Shown: in pieces, positions 54,610 through 62,024 of the stretch | Layout: every line of letters starts with the position of its first letter | Position numbering within the stretch: the stretch's first letter is position 1 | NCBI GenBank assembly: GCA_937907415.1 | Contig: CALCHY010000048.1 | Coordinates: forward strand, 79,339-143,338 | Source: an uncultured Trueperaceae bacterium | Lineage (GTDB): Bacteria; Deinococcota; Deinococci; Deinococcales; Trueperaceae | Length of the DNA: 64,000 nucleotides | Reading direction: 5' to 3' | Made by a program: the position numbers and the translations under genes | Notes under the pieces: generated by a model | Database searches by the model: none | Seen by the model: only the letters and a program-made list of their open reading frames with translations | What the model was told of the DNA's origin: nothing

Positions 54610-55899
54610 TTAGCGGGCATAGGCGTAACCGTCCTTCCTGTGCGTGATGCGGCAGTGACGGTGGTGGACGCCCTGTACGAGGGCTCGTTGGGCACGGATG
54701 TCGAAGTAGCCGCTCTTCCTGATGGCGACTTGTCCGTTGTGCCGACCGGCCTTCTTGCCGGTGGGGACGCTGGCGGTAACGATGTCGCCGCTGGCGAACC
54801 CGAAGTGGCTCTTGAGGCGGCTCTTGTGGCGCTTGGGGAAGCCGTACTTGTCGAGTCCGGCCATCTGCCTACGGCCATGCCCGGTGGCCCTGATATAGAG
54901 GGGCTGGTGGCGAGGGTCTAGGGTGACGGCCTGCCCGCTTGGCGCTACGCAGGCGGCATCGATCCAGTGCGCCTTCGGGTACCCCTGAGTGCGGCGGTTG
55001 AACTTGGTTCTGCCGCCGCTACCGACCTCCAGGGGCAGGCCGGTGGCCTTGAGGCGCTCGAAGAGACGCCAGCGGGTGGAGTTGACAGCAGCAGCGTCAC
55101 GCAACGGCGCTTGAGCCTGCTTGAGGATGGCGACAAGGCGAGCTGGCTCCTTGACGAACTTCCGAATGTCCTGATTACCCTTCGCCTGGTTGCAGGACCG
55201 GCAAGCGAGGGTGAGGTTACTGACGCGGTCTGTTCCGCCTCTGCTGCGGGGATGTATGTGATCGACTTCAAGCAGGATGTCCTTAGCGCCGCAGTAGGCA
55301 CACACCCGCTTCCACTTCTCGAGGAGGTACTCCCTGACTTCGTACCCGGCTAATGTGCCTTGCTGGTACTCGACACCAGTGATTTCTGGGTTCTCGAGCT
55401 TCTGCGTGTCGAACCTCACCACCTCCATAGAGAGGCCGGCAATGGGCGCATAGCGCGTGAGGCGAGCAACCCACGTCTCGATGTTGGCGACGCGGCTCTC
55501 GAGGCTCGGCGGCAGCCACCCCGCGGGGCGGACACGGTTATCGAAGCGAGCCGGCCGGTAACGAGTCTTGCGGGCGCGACGCGAAGTGCGCACGGCACGC
55601 CTGGTGTCCATGGCGGCCTTGATTCGCAGCCCGCGATGCTCGATTTCCGCGGCGAAGACGACCTTCTGGGTGTGCTCAGCGACGATAGCCATGCCGCTAG
55701 TCCGGCTGCCGGGGTCCGCCTTGAGGCGGTGCGGGTGCACGGTGCTCACCTCAAGCGTGCGGTCGTGAAGGACGATGCTGAACGGGTACTGCCGAAATAC
55801 GCTAGCGCGGCCCCCCTTGAGGAGTTTCCGCGCCCTCGCGGGTGGGCAAGGATCGAGCGGCTTCTTATTCGCATCGAGCACCAGGACTCGGTTCTGCAT
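54610..55899 (-). CDS. iscB: IscB, RNA-guided HNH/RuvC nuclease
   Basis: 429 aa from ATG at 55899; 27 upstream codons are not part of the family. PLMP-type start VLVLDANKKPLDPCPPARAR, RuvC-I Asp62 in ADPGSRTSG, arginine-rich bridge (98-112, TRRAVRTSRRARKTR), RuvC-II Glu159 in LSMEVVRFD, an HNH with Cys200/203/233/236 and VDHIHPRSRGG (His214), RuvC-III His311 and Asp314 in KAHWIDA. All catalytic residues are present. IscB is the ancestor-type relative of Cas9 and uses the omega RNA transcribed from directly upstream. C-terminus ends QGVHHRHCRITHRKDGYAYAR-like. Confidence 0.88.
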   Translation of the reverse strand: MQNRVLVLDANKKPLDPCPPARARKLLKGGRASVFRQYPFSIVLHDRTLEVSTVHPHRLKADPGSRTSGMAIVAEHTQKVVFAAEIEHRGLRIKAAMDTRRAVRTSRRARKTRYRPARFDNRVRPAGWLPPSLESRVANIETWVARLTRYAPIAGLSMEVVRFDTQKLENPEITGVEYQQGTLAGYEVREYLLEKWKRVCAYCGAKDILLEVDHIHPRSRGGTDRVSNLTLACRSCNQAKGNQDIRKFVKEPARLVAILKQAQAPLRDAAAVNSTRWRLFERLKATGLPLEVGSGGRTKFNRRTQGYPKAHWIDAACVAPSGQAVTLDPRHQPLYIRATGHGRRQMAGLDKYGFPKRHKSRLKSHFGFASGDIVTASVPTGKKAGRHNGQVAIRKSGYFDIRAQRALVQGVHHRHCRITHRKDGYAYAR

Positions 55900-56146
55900 G
55901 ATGCTTACGCATCCCTTCTCGCCCCAGTGGGGCTTGAGTGACGTTTGCCTCGCTCGGATCGGAAGGCTTGTTCGGCTCAACGCACGGCTTGGTTGTCCCG
56001 TCCTTGCGTTTAACGTTGAGCGACAGGGCCAGGAGCTGGCTAAGCACCCCTGGGTGTCATGACCTGCCGATCGTCTCCTCCGGTGTGGAGGGAGCTGGTC
56101 AACGTAGGGCTCTCAAGCCCCACCTACACTCGCGCTAACGAGTTAG
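55900..56146 (-). ncRNA. Putative omega RNA of IscB
   Basis: In IscB loci the guide RNA lies immediately 5' of the gene, with the guide at its 5' end beyond the left boundary. Here the 247 bp before the ATG carry no gene and several pairings, for example GCCCCACTGGGGC (55923-55935) and GGGGCTTGAGAGCCC (56108-56122, minus strand). Extent is by analogy; structure not computed. Confidence 0.5.
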
Positions 56147-56294
56147 GTGCGGGTCGTTGACCGGTGTGGTTGATGGTTTTCTTGCCGTGGGGGTTGGTGA
56201 GGAGGGGTGTTTGGGGGTTGATGTGGTCGTCGCGGGGGATGGTGTCGATGATGGCCGTGATGGGGTCCTTGGTGGTGCGCGCGACGAGCCTCAT
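56124..56294 (-). CDS. Small hypothetical gene truncated by the IscB element
   Basis: 56 aa from ATG at 56294 (overlap with upstream stop). MRLVARTTKDPITAIIDTIP resembles an intact start; the last about 5 codons lie inside the IscB left end, so its natural C-terminus was probably replaced. No family. Confidence 0.45.
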   Translation of the reverse strand: MRLVARTTKDPITAIIDTIPRDDHINPQTPLLTNPHGKKTINHTGQRPAPNSLARV

Positions 56295-56827
56295 GTTGCA
56301 TCCACCGCGGTGAGGATGCGCTGGAGGAGGTCGTGAACGCCGGCTTGTTTGGCGTAAGCGTGCGCGCGGGCTTGGATGCGGTCGCGGGCGGTGAGGGTGA
56401 GGGTGCCGAGGGCGGACTCTTGAGCGGCGCCTATGGCCCACTGGGCGTACTTGAGGGCGACCGCGGAACGGTCGACGGCTGATCCCAGGGGGTATGAGAT
56501 GGCCCGCTCGAGGCCCTCGGTGTAGGGCGTGATGTTGACGATGGTCTCGTTACCGTCGTCGTCCATGACGATCTCGGCTATGACGAGGTCGCCGGCGAGT
56601 TGGAATGTGTCTCTCTCGTCTTTGTAGACGGCTTCACCGTAGCGGCGTTCGGGTTCGCTGGCGTCCCAGCACATGCGGGTGCTGAGGTCATCCCACTCGA
56701 GCTGATGCTCGCCGTTGTTCTGGCGGGTGATGTTCTGTGTTTCGTTTAGGCCGGCGTGACCGGGGATGAGATCGCATTCGGCGGTGATGCGCAAGCCGTC
56801 AGTAGTGCGGAGTTCAAGGCGTGGCAT
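56291..56827 (-). CDS. Hypothetical protein
   Basis: 178 aa. Begins MPRLELRTTDGLRITAECDL, beta-rich, with a helical end. Start ATG shares bases with the stop of the next gene (TAATG). Soluble. Operon member, no family. Confidence 0.55.
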   Translation of the reverse strand: MPRLELRTTDGLRITAECDLIPGHAGLNETQNITRQNNGEHQLEWDDLSTRMCWDASEPERRYGEAVYKDERDTFQLAGDLVIAEIVMDDDGNETIVNITPYTEGLERAISYPLGSAVDRSAVALKYAQWAIGAAQESALGTLTLTARDRIQARAHAYAKQAGVHDLLQRILTAVDAT

Positions 56828-57072
56828 TAGTGGAACCTGACGCTGCTGACGCAGTCGCAGATGAGGTAGTGGTGGTGGTCGGAGGCTTCATTAATTGCTT
56901 GGTCGATGAGGCCTTCGAGGAGTTGGTCGGCGGGCTGCTGCAGCTCGGTAGTAGTGACGGTCGCCTGGTGCTCGAAGGCTTGCGGCAGGTTGGTTGGGGT
57001 TGGTTCGTGGTCATCAGTGGTGGTGTCCCACTCGATGTTGTTGAGGTTAATGGTGACTCGGGTCTTAGGCAT
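56827..57072 (-). CDS. Small hypothetical protein
   Basis: 81 aa, Thr-rich N-terminus then helix (LQQPADQLLEGLIDQAINEA). ATG at 57072 overlaps the upstream gene's end by 8 bp. Two cysteines near the end (CDC). No family. Confidence 0.5.
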   Translation of the reverse strand: MPKTRVTINLNNIEWDTTTDDHEPTPTNLPQAFEHQATVTTTELQQPADQLLEGLIDQAINEASDHHHYLICDCVSSVRFH

Positions 57073-57556
57073 GTTCGTCCTCGTTTTCGGGGTCGATGTT
57101 CTCCCAGGCGACGGTGCGGACGAAGACGCATGCCTCGCCGCGGTCGTCGAGCTCGAGCATTGCGGTTTTCTCGAAGGCGGCGGTTATTTCTTGGTCGGTG
57201 AGGTCTTCGAGCTGGTGGCTGGGGATGTCGACTTGGAGGTAGTTCCAGCCGCCGCTTTCGCCTGAGCCGTAGGCGGTGCCGACCGCTACGTGGGCGCGCG
57301 TGATGGTGCGGGGGTTCTCTTGGGTGTAGGTGCGGATGGCGTCCTCGATCCCTTCCCACGTGATGCCGTACCCGCCGTCGTGGCGGCGCTCGATGCCTTG
57401 GAGGATCTCGCTGGCTTCGCGAGCGTTGATGGGGAACGGCCGCTCGGGGCCCATCTCGAGGTCGAGGAGGTCGTCGACGTGCCAGACGATGGCGATGGCT
57501 TTGCCTGCTTGGATGTCGGGGTGCGCGTCGATGTGAGCGCGCAAAGTGGTTTGCAC
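57065..57556 (-). CDS. Hypothetical protein
   Basis: 163 aa from GTG at 57556 after AGAAGGAGCACCC. Contains AIVWHVDDLLDLEMGPERPF and AREASEILQGIERRHDGGYG, followed by a beta segment (WNYLQVDIPSHQLEDLTDQE). The conserved-looking HVDDLLDL...ILQGIE stretch may be a small enzyme-like or regulatory fold; not recognised. Confidence 0.55.
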   Translation of the reverse strand: MQTTLRAHIDAHPDIQAGKAIAIVWHVDDLLDLEMGPERPFPINAREASEILQGIERRHDGGYGITWEGIEDAIRTYTQENPRTITRAHVAVGTAYGSGESGGWNYLQVDIPSHQLEDLTDQEITAAFEKTAMLELDDRGEACVFVRTVAWENIDPENEDEHA

Positions 57557-57609
57557 GGGTGCTCCTTCTAGTTGTGAGGATTGTGTTTGCCGGGGAGGCG
57601 GCAAGCTAT

Positions 57610-58362
57610 TCAGTTGAGCTTGCTAGGTTGAGGCCTGGGCCTGAACTTGGCGTTGGTGGCTGCCGTTAGAGCCGCCAGGTACTCGGGCTGTGGGTAGAAG
57701 CTATTAGCATCTTCCACCACGTATAGGGGCTCGTACGGGTCGTCTACCCCGTACGCCACGTATTCGAGGTGTCCAGGCAGTTCAACTTCGATTTGCTGAC
57801 GATAGCAAGGGTCTTCGCGCAGTTCGGTCTCCGCGCTAGGCGCGCATGTGACGACTGCCAGTTGGCCGGCCCAGAAGTCGAGACCAACTCCATGACGAAC
57901 CCACGCGAAGTGTGTGGGATGGTGGGTGCGGCCGGGGATGACCAGTTCTTCGGGTAATCCCTGCCAGCCCAAGGCCTTTATGCTCTCCGGTGCGGCCTGG
58001 AGCCAGTCGTGCATTTCCGGTTCGGCTGGGTCCTTCGCGTGGAAGAGGATTGGCCGGTAGGAGTCGGGACCGCCGTATACGAGGATGACGCCGCGTACCG
58101 AACCGGTCGCGAGCTTCGCGGCCTTGACTTGTGATTCGAGGGGGCTGCGCCTGATGCCGGCGGCATTGTCCTCGTGAACGTCTAGGTAGGCTTGGGAGCT
58201 TCCCAGGAAGAATGTGGGCACGTGGCGCTGGCCGCCGTAAAGGGTGTGGCCCTGGGGCTTGTAATCCCAGTCGAGGCCGAGGGCGTCGAGAAATACGGCC
58301 CAACGTGCGTGCTTTTCGTTCTCGAACACTTGGCCCTGGTAAACCACTGCTTGGCCCTTCAT
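57610..58362 (-). CDS. PD-(D/E)XK-like fold protein with degenerate catalytic motif
   Basis: 250 aa. YQGQVFENEKHARWAVFLDA, LGLDWDYKPQGHTLYGGQRH then VPTFFLGSSQAYLDVHED has the layout of plasmid/phage PD-(D/E)XK nucleases (helix, E..ARWA.F, PDFxL, ExK). But the expected PD is PT and ExK is LDVHED, so the active site seems altered. The remainder (RGVILVYGGPD, PILFHAKDPAEPEM) is a second domain. Probably an inactivated nuclease or an unrelated binding protein. Stands with the 30-aa gene behind it. Confidence 0.5.
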   Translation of the reverse strand: MKGQAVVYQGQVFENEKHARWAVFLDALGLDWDYKPQGHTLYGGQRHVPTFFLGSSQAYLDVHEDNAAGIRRSPLESQVKAAKLATGSVRGVILVYGGPDSYRPILFHAKDPAEPEMHDWLQAAPESIKALGWQGLPEELVIPGRTHHPTHFAWVRHGVGLDFWAGQLAVVTCAPSAETELREDPCYRQQIEVELPGHLEYVAYGVDDPYEPLYVVEDANSFYPQPEYLAALTAATNAKFRPRPQPSKLN

Positions 58363-58401
58363 TCTCGCTCTCCTGGTCGCGCTCTGTGTGGTACGGCCAG
58401 T

Positions 58402-58494
58402 CTATCGTGAAAGTATTCGTGACTTAGGATCGTTCTTCTCGAGGTCCTCGGCGGTTTCGCGCTCGTTGATGTGCCGACGGAGGGTCTTCTCCAT
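58402..58494 (-). CDS. 30-aa small protein
   Basis: MEKTLRRHINERETAEDLEK... from ATG at 58494, after GGAAGGACACC, a good ribosome site. Acidic/basic helix. It follows the 174-aa gene within 20 bp. Too short for family assignment; may be translated. Confidence 0.4.
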   Translation of the reverse strand: MEKTLRRHINERETAEDLEKNDPKSRILSR

Positions 58495-58514
58495 GGTGTC
58501 CTTCCGGTGCGTCG

Positions 58515-59039
58515 TTAGGCGCGCTCTGCTTGTGGGGTGTCGCGCTCGAGGAGGGGCTTGGGTTCGCTAGTTTCGCGGAGGGTGGCGGCGCCCTTGTGGT
58601 ACTCGAGGGTGCGTAGCGCGCGGTACCAGTCGGTGGTGGTGATGAGCGTCTCCCCTTCGGCCGTCTGCACCTCGTAGGTGGGGTCGGTGAGGCGCTCGAC
58701 CGCGGCCTTCACGCGCTCCCAGGTGGTGGCGGTGACGCCTTGGGGGGTGATGAGGTAGGGGGTGGGCGTCTCGCGGTAGGCGCTCTGGCAGTGTTCGAGG
58801 ATGGCTCGCCCCCAGTTCTTGCCGCGGGGGTTGAGGCTGGCGATGTGCGTACCGTTGGGGTACGGCACCCAGAGCCATTCCTTGACGTGCGGGTGCTCGC
58901 GGAGGGCGTTCTCGTCGTGCCCGAGGTCGCTCTGGTAGTGCTGGACGATGGGCTTGGCGATCTCGCGGAGCTCGCGGATGCGGTCTTCGATCATGTCGGG
59001 TTGGAAGGCTGGGCGCGAGTTGGGGGTGATTTGCAGCAT
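58515..59039 (-). CDS. Hypothetical protein
   Basis: 174 aa from ATG at 59039 (GAAAGGAAGCCCCC). MIEDRIRELREIAKPIVQHY helix, then HVKEWLWVPYPNGTHIASLN. Soluble, mixed fold. Preceded by leader hairpin copy 7. No family recognised. Confidence 0.55.
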   Translation of the reverse strand: MLQITPNSRPAFQPDMIEDRIRELREIAKPIVQHYQSDLGHDENALREHPHVKEWLWVPYPNGTHIASLNPRGKNWGRAILEHCQSAYRETPTPYLITPQGVTATTWERVKAAVERLTDPTYEVQTAEGETLITTTDWYRALRTLEYHKGAATLRETSEPKPLLERDTPQAERA

Positions 59040-59071
59040 GGGGGCTTCCTTTCGGTGGTGTCCCGTGCTGC

Positions 59072-59091
59072 TTGCCGCTAGGCTTTCTTCC
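59072..59091 (-). promoter_or_regulatory. Leader hairpin motif, copy 7
   Basis: Minus-strand GGAAGAAAGCCTAGCGGCAA, GCC/GGC stem. 33 nt before the 174-aa gene. Confidence 0.45.
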
Positions 59092-59109
59092 TGCTGTTGG
59101 CGCCGCTGG

Positions 59110-59397
59110 TTAGTTGGTGACGAGGAGCGCCTGCGCGGTATCGAGCTCAGCTTGGGTGTCGCGCCGGGCTTGCTGGCACTGCTGGAGCAGGCCTTCGGGG
59201 AGGCCAATGCCGGGGTAGTTGTAGTTGCCGGCTCGCACTTGCGCGGTTTCGGCCTCTTGCGCGCGCGTGAAGTCGGGGTGCTTGCGTTCGATCTGGTTGC
59301 AGCGCATGCAGATGATGCTTTCGTCGAAGTAGCTGCCGGTGGTGGTGTTGGTCTTCTCGCCGCAGCGTTGGCAGTGGTTGGGGAGGGCGCGTGGCAT
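59110..59397 (-). CDS. Four-cysteine zinc-finger-like small protein
   Basis: 95 aa from ATG at 59397, which overlaps the stop of the DUF3085 gene (TAATG). CQRCG (9-13) and CMRCN (31-35) form a C4 zinc site, as in small zinc-ribbon DNA-binding proteins. C-terminal half is a coiled helix (GLLQQCQQARRDTQAELDTA). Confidence 0.6.
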   Translation of the reverse strand: MPRALPNHCQRCGEKTNTTTGSYFDESIICMRCNQIERKHPDFTRAQEAETAQVRAGNYNYPGIGLPEGLLQQCQQARRDTQAELDTAQALLVTN

Positions 59398-59849
59398 TAG
59401 AGGAACCGGAACTGGGTGGGTGTTAGTTCGAGGCGGGCGTTCGGGAGGTGGCCGTTGTTGAGCCACGCTTCGATGGTTTCGAGTTCGATGAACTCGACGC
59501 CGTCGTCGCCGCCGAAGGAGCGGTTCTTGACGTCCCACCAGTCATCAAAGGGGACGCGGGTGGGGTTGGCTTCGTGGGCGTAGGCGACGTCGTTCTTCAG
59601 GCCTTTGGGGAGTTCGGCGTGGGCGTTACTCATGAAATAGATGCCTTGGTCGCCGACGAGCCATAGTCCCGGCGGGATCTTGGTGGGGTCGATTTCGTCT
59701 GGCTTGGGGAACGCGCCTTCGGCGGGCGTCTTGCCGTCCTTGCGGATGGCGGGGTCGTAGAGCTGCTCGAAGGTGGGCGCGAAGCGCGTGGCCGCCTCGG
59801 TGGCGGCCGCTAGGCGCTTGAGGTGTTCACGATTGAACGTAAGGATCAT
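59397..59849 (-). CDS. DUF3085-like protein
   Basis: 150 aa. MILTFNREHLKRLAAATEAA and PGLWLVGDQGIYFMSN with NRSFGGDDGVEFIELETIEA match the plasmid-borne DUF3085 family of unknown function (usually next to DNA-metabolism genes). ATG at 59849 lies 16 nt from the IscB relic, so its original promoter or ribosome site may have been lost; GGAG in GTGGAAACC... remains. It precedes the zinc-finger gene. Confidence 0.65.
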   Translation of the reverse strand: MILTFNREHLKRLAAATEAATRFAPTFEQLYDPAIRKDGKTPAEGAFPKPDEIDPTKIPPGLWLVGDQGIYFMSNAHAELPKGLKNDVAYAHEANPTRVPFDDWWDVKNRSFGGDDGVEFIELETIEAWLNNGHLPNARLELTPTQFRFL

Positions 59850-60009
59850 CAGATTGTTGCTCCGTGGAAACCCCGTCGTTCACGGCGGGGAGGAACGGAG
59901 TGCGGCGCCGTAGCGCCGCCCTCCTGGCTCGTGGTTGAGAGGCGGCTGTAGCCGTAACCGTCAGCGCGCTGCAAGAGTCGCCATGCCGGTGGTGGACGCC
60001 CTGAACGAC
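59850..60009 (-). mobile_element. Relic of an IscB element: gene 3' end and right end
   Basis: On the minus strand the sequence encodes QGVHHRH (as in the complete IscB, ALVQGVHHRHC) and then, one frame over, LLQRADGYGYSRL, the classic IscB C-terminus. One base is missing, so the two pieces are frame-shifted. It ends with GCGGCGCTACGGCGCCGC and CCCCGTCGTTCACGGCGGGG hairpins of the element's right end. About 160 bp remain. Confidence 0.7.
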
Positions 60010-60222
60010 GCCGCTCACTGTTTGGATGTTGAAGCTGCCGGTGAGGGTGATGGCGCCGCGCGTGAAGGCGATCTGGACGAGGGTGAAGCCGGGGCTGGCG
60101 CTGCGGTTGGGGATGATGCGCGCGACGCGGCCGAGGGCGTCCTTGAACTCGCGGTGGTTAAGGGTGGCAGTGAGGCTTGGCGGCATGCTTTCGCCGCTCG
60201 CCTGCGTGCTGGCGAGGGTCAC
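60010..60222 (-). pseudogene. dnaN: Truncated DNA polymerase III beta clamp (dnaN-like) fragment
   Basis: GTG at 60222 with AAGGAGACACCA. About 70 codons remain: LTATLNHREFKDALGRVARI, IPNRSASPGFTLVQIAFTRG, AITLTGSFNIQ, the N-terminal clamp domain 1 (compare ...VNRxxFxxALxxVxRxIPxR...). It then runs into IscB-relic sequence and stops. A full clamp is about 370 aa, so most of domains 1-3 is gone; loss of its function on this plasmid is likely. Confidence 0.72.
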
Positions 60223-60251
60223 TGGTGTCTCCTTTTTGGGGGTGGGGTCTT

Positions 60252-60617
60252 CTAGGCGGCTTTGGCGGCGTCGTGGCGCGCGAGTTTGCGGTGGAGGCGG
60301 TTGAGGTCGCGGTGTAGGTCGCGCGCTTCTGCCGGGGTGGTGGTGGCGAGGAGGTAGTCCTCTAAGACGGCGAGGGCGGCGCGGGCGTCTTCCCTGGACA
60401 TGTTGTCGGGAGTGCTGGTGGCGGCGCGGCGGTACTTGCGGGCTCGGCGTTCGTGGTCTCTGGCGTCGCGCGTGATGCTTTGTTTGGCGTAGTGGCTGTT
60501 GGCGGTGGCTGCCTCAGTTAGGAGGTCGCGGGCGCGCCGTTCGGCGTATCTGGCGGCCATCTCCAGGTCGGTCCTGGTTAGGCGGGTGGCCCCCGCCACC
60601 TCAGCATCTCTTCTCAT
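60252..60617 (-). CDS. Basic helical hypothetical protein
   Basis: 121 aa, dense in Arg and Ala (YAERRARDLLTEAATANSHY, RDHERRARKYRRAA). Helical throughout, 30 bp before the dnaN fragment. 4-bp overlap with the membrane-peptide gene. DNA or RNA contact plausible; no family. Confidence 0.55.
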   Translation of the reverse strand: MRRDAEVAGATRLTRTDLEMAARYAERRARDLLTEAATANSHYAKQSITRDARDHERRARKYRRAATSTPDNMSREDARAALAVLEDYLLATTTPAEARDLHRDLNRLHRKLARHDAAKAA

Positions 60618-60799
60618 GTTCGTATTCTACCACTGATTCCGCTGTTGGCCCACCCTGCGATCGTGTCCACGAGGGGTGCGCGGGCTGGTGCAGTGGCGGC
60701 GAGCGCCTTGGGGGCGTGGTGGGCGAGGGGGTCGTGTAGCGCTACGAGAGCGCTTACGCCGACAGCCAGTCCGATGAACAAGAGAGTGATTTCGAGCAT
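60614..60799 (-). CDS. Small membrane protein
   Basis: 61 aa. MLEITLLFIGLAVGVSALVA is one membrane helix; rest is periplasmic or cytoplasmic tail ending GISGRIRT. Leader hairpin copy 8 lies 12 nt before the ATG, so it overlaps the ribosome-site region. No family. Confidence 0.55.
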   Translation of the reverse strand: MLEITLLFIGLAVGVSALVALHDPLAHHAPKALAATAPARAPLVDTIAGWANSGISGRIRT

Positions 60800-60810
60800 G
60801 CTCCTGCTCC

Positions 60811-60832
60811 TGCGCCCCCGGGCGCTTCCTAA
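60811..60832 (-). promoter_or_regulatory. Leader hairpin motif, copy 8
   Basis: Minus-strand TTTAGGAAGCGCCCGGGGGC then GCA: GCGCC(C)/GGGCGC stem. 12 nt before the ATG at 60799, the closest copy, so it could occlude ribosome access. Confidence 0.5.
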
Positions 60833-60841
60833 AGAGGCGCC

Positions 60842-61138
60842 TCAGCCCAAGCTGTAGCCCAGCCGCTCGAGCGCGGCCTGGTGGCTGGTGGCGGGAGTGC
60901 GTAGGATCTCGATGCCGATCCGATTGCCGCGAGCCTCGTTGGTGGGCGAGATGATCGTCTCGTCGATCTCATGCCGTGGGTCCAGGCTGGTGCTGACGAT
61001 CACGAGCTCGGCTTTCCCCTCGAGGTGGTGGGGTGTGAGCTCGAGGGGCGGGTCGAGGCGGTAGGTGGCTTGGTGGATGGTGGAGCCGTCCTTGCGGCTC
61101 TCGTTGCGGTGCGTTTGGGCGTGTGTGGCGCGACGCAT
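60842..61138 (-). CDS. Hypothetical protein
   Basis: 98 aa. ATYRLDPPLELTPHHLEGKA, ELVIVSTSLDPRHEIDETII and a final helix AALERLGYSLG. The compact beta-strand run hints at a phage structural or regulatory fold; not recognised. Monocistronic or with the next gene. Confidence 0.55.
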   Translation of the reverse strand: MRRATHAQTHRNESRKDGSTIHQATYRLDPPLELTPHHLEGKAELVIVSTSLDPRHEIDETIISPTNEARGNRIGIEILRTPATSHQAALERLGYSLG

Positions 61139-61153
61139 TTTCCTCCCCCCTTT

Positions 61154-61363
61154 TCAGATGTCGTGCTCGTCGAGGTAGATGACGCCTTCTTCGGCGTGAT
61201 GCCAGGCGGTGTCGATGGGTGCGGCAGGTGGGTCGGTGATGATGTTGGGTTCGCGCGAGTGCGAGCGCATGCGGATGGGCGTGCTGGGGTCGACGCCTTC
61301 CTGCAGCATCTCGCTGAGGACGCTGTGGAGTTCTTCGAGGGTAGTGGTGGTGTCTTGTGGCAC
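61154..61363 (-). CDS. Small hypothetical protein
   Basis: 69 aa, helical N-terminus (LEELHSVLSEMLQEGVDPST) with acidic end (GVIYLDEHDI). ATG at 61363, leader hairpin copy 9 at 61 nt. No family. Confidence 0.5.
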   Translation of the reverse strand: MPQDTTTTLEELHSVLSEMLQEGVDPSTPIRMRSHSREPNIITDPPAAPIDTAWHHAEEGVIYLDEHDI

Positions 61364-61423
61364 GAGTGGGCCTCCTCCGCCCCGTGATTCCGCTTTGGGC
61401 GGGGTTGGGCGTTGCCGTGCCGG

Positions 61424-61445
61424 TGCCCGCTCGCGGGCCTTCTTA
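61424..61445 (-). promoter_or_regulatory. Leader hairpin motif, copy 9
   Basis: Minus-strand AAGAAGGCCCGCGAGCGGGC then A: GCCCGC/GCGGGC stem. 61 nt before the 69-aa gene. Confidence 0.5.
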
Positions 61446-61532
61446 ACGTATAGGCGGCGCGTTCTTGCGTTCGTGGTGCGGTGGCCACGCTCGCCGGCCG
61501 GGAAAGGGGGGAGGATCTTGCGTTGCCTGGGA

Positions 61533-61976
61533 CTACCGGAGGCGCCAGACGATCACGTTGTGGGGGAGCGTCTGGAGGAGTGGTTGCACGGTGGCGGGGT
61601 CGAGGCCGCCCATCCCGATGCCGGGGTACGGCAGCGCGATGCGCGTTTCGGGGTGCGCGAGCGCGTACGCGGTGAGGCCTTCGAGGGAGTGTTGGATGAG
61701 CTCGAGGCTGCCGGGCTCGCGAAAGTGATCTTTCGTTTGGAAGAGCGCGAGGGGTGCGAGGGGGTTCGGGAGGGGGAGGAACCCGTAGTGCCTGGGGTTG
61801 GGTTGTTGCCGGATGATGTGGGCGGCTAGGAACCGTAGGCGGGGGTGGTCGTCGGCGGCTTGCTTGGCGATGCCGGCTCCCATGACGAGGCCGGCGCGGG
61901 TGGTGACGGCGTTGGTGGTGATGCAGGTGAGGTCGTGTTGGTGGGCCCAGAGGTTCCCGCGGGCGTAGGTAGGCAT
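61533..61976 (-). CDS. Macro-domain protein
   Basis: 147 aa. ITTNAVTTRAGLVMGAGIAK (ADP-ribose phosphate loop) and IALPYPGIGMGGLDPATV (macro substrate loop) are characteristic of macro domains that bind or remove ADP-ribose. Short single-domain form. Could protect the plasmid from ADP-ribosylation or act with the neighbouring toxin-antitoxin pair, though no DarT toxin is visible. ATG at 61976; leader hairpin copy 10 precedes it. Confidence 0.78.
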   Translation of the reverse strand: MPTYARGNLWAHQHDLTCITTNAVTTRAGLVMGAGIAKQAADDHPRLRFLAAHIIRQQPNPRHYGFLPLPNPLAPLALFQTKDHFREPGSLELIQHSLEGLTAYALAHPETRIALPYPGIGMGGLDPATVQPLLQTLPHNVIVWRLR

Positions 61977-62000
61977 GCTGCCCTCCGTTCGGGAGGGCGG

Positions 62001-62024
62001 TTGCCCGCTGGCGGGCTTTCTCTC
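62001..62024 (-). promoter_or_regulatory. Leader hairpin motif, copy 10
   Basis: Minus-strand GAGAGAAAGCCCGCCAGCGG then GCAA: GCCCGC/GCGGGC stem with CA loop. 25 nt before the macro gene. Confidence 0.5.

Larger units (their letters stand above)
54562..56150 (-). mobile_element. IscB element (IS200/605-like, no transposase)
   Basis: Contains iscB and its upstream omega-RNA region, without tnpA. The left end is placed near 56150, where the flanking 56-aa gene loses its natural end; the right end lies just past the iscB stop. A palindrome CTAACGAGTTAG (56135-56146) marks the left side. Boundaries are estimates. Confidence 0.6.
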
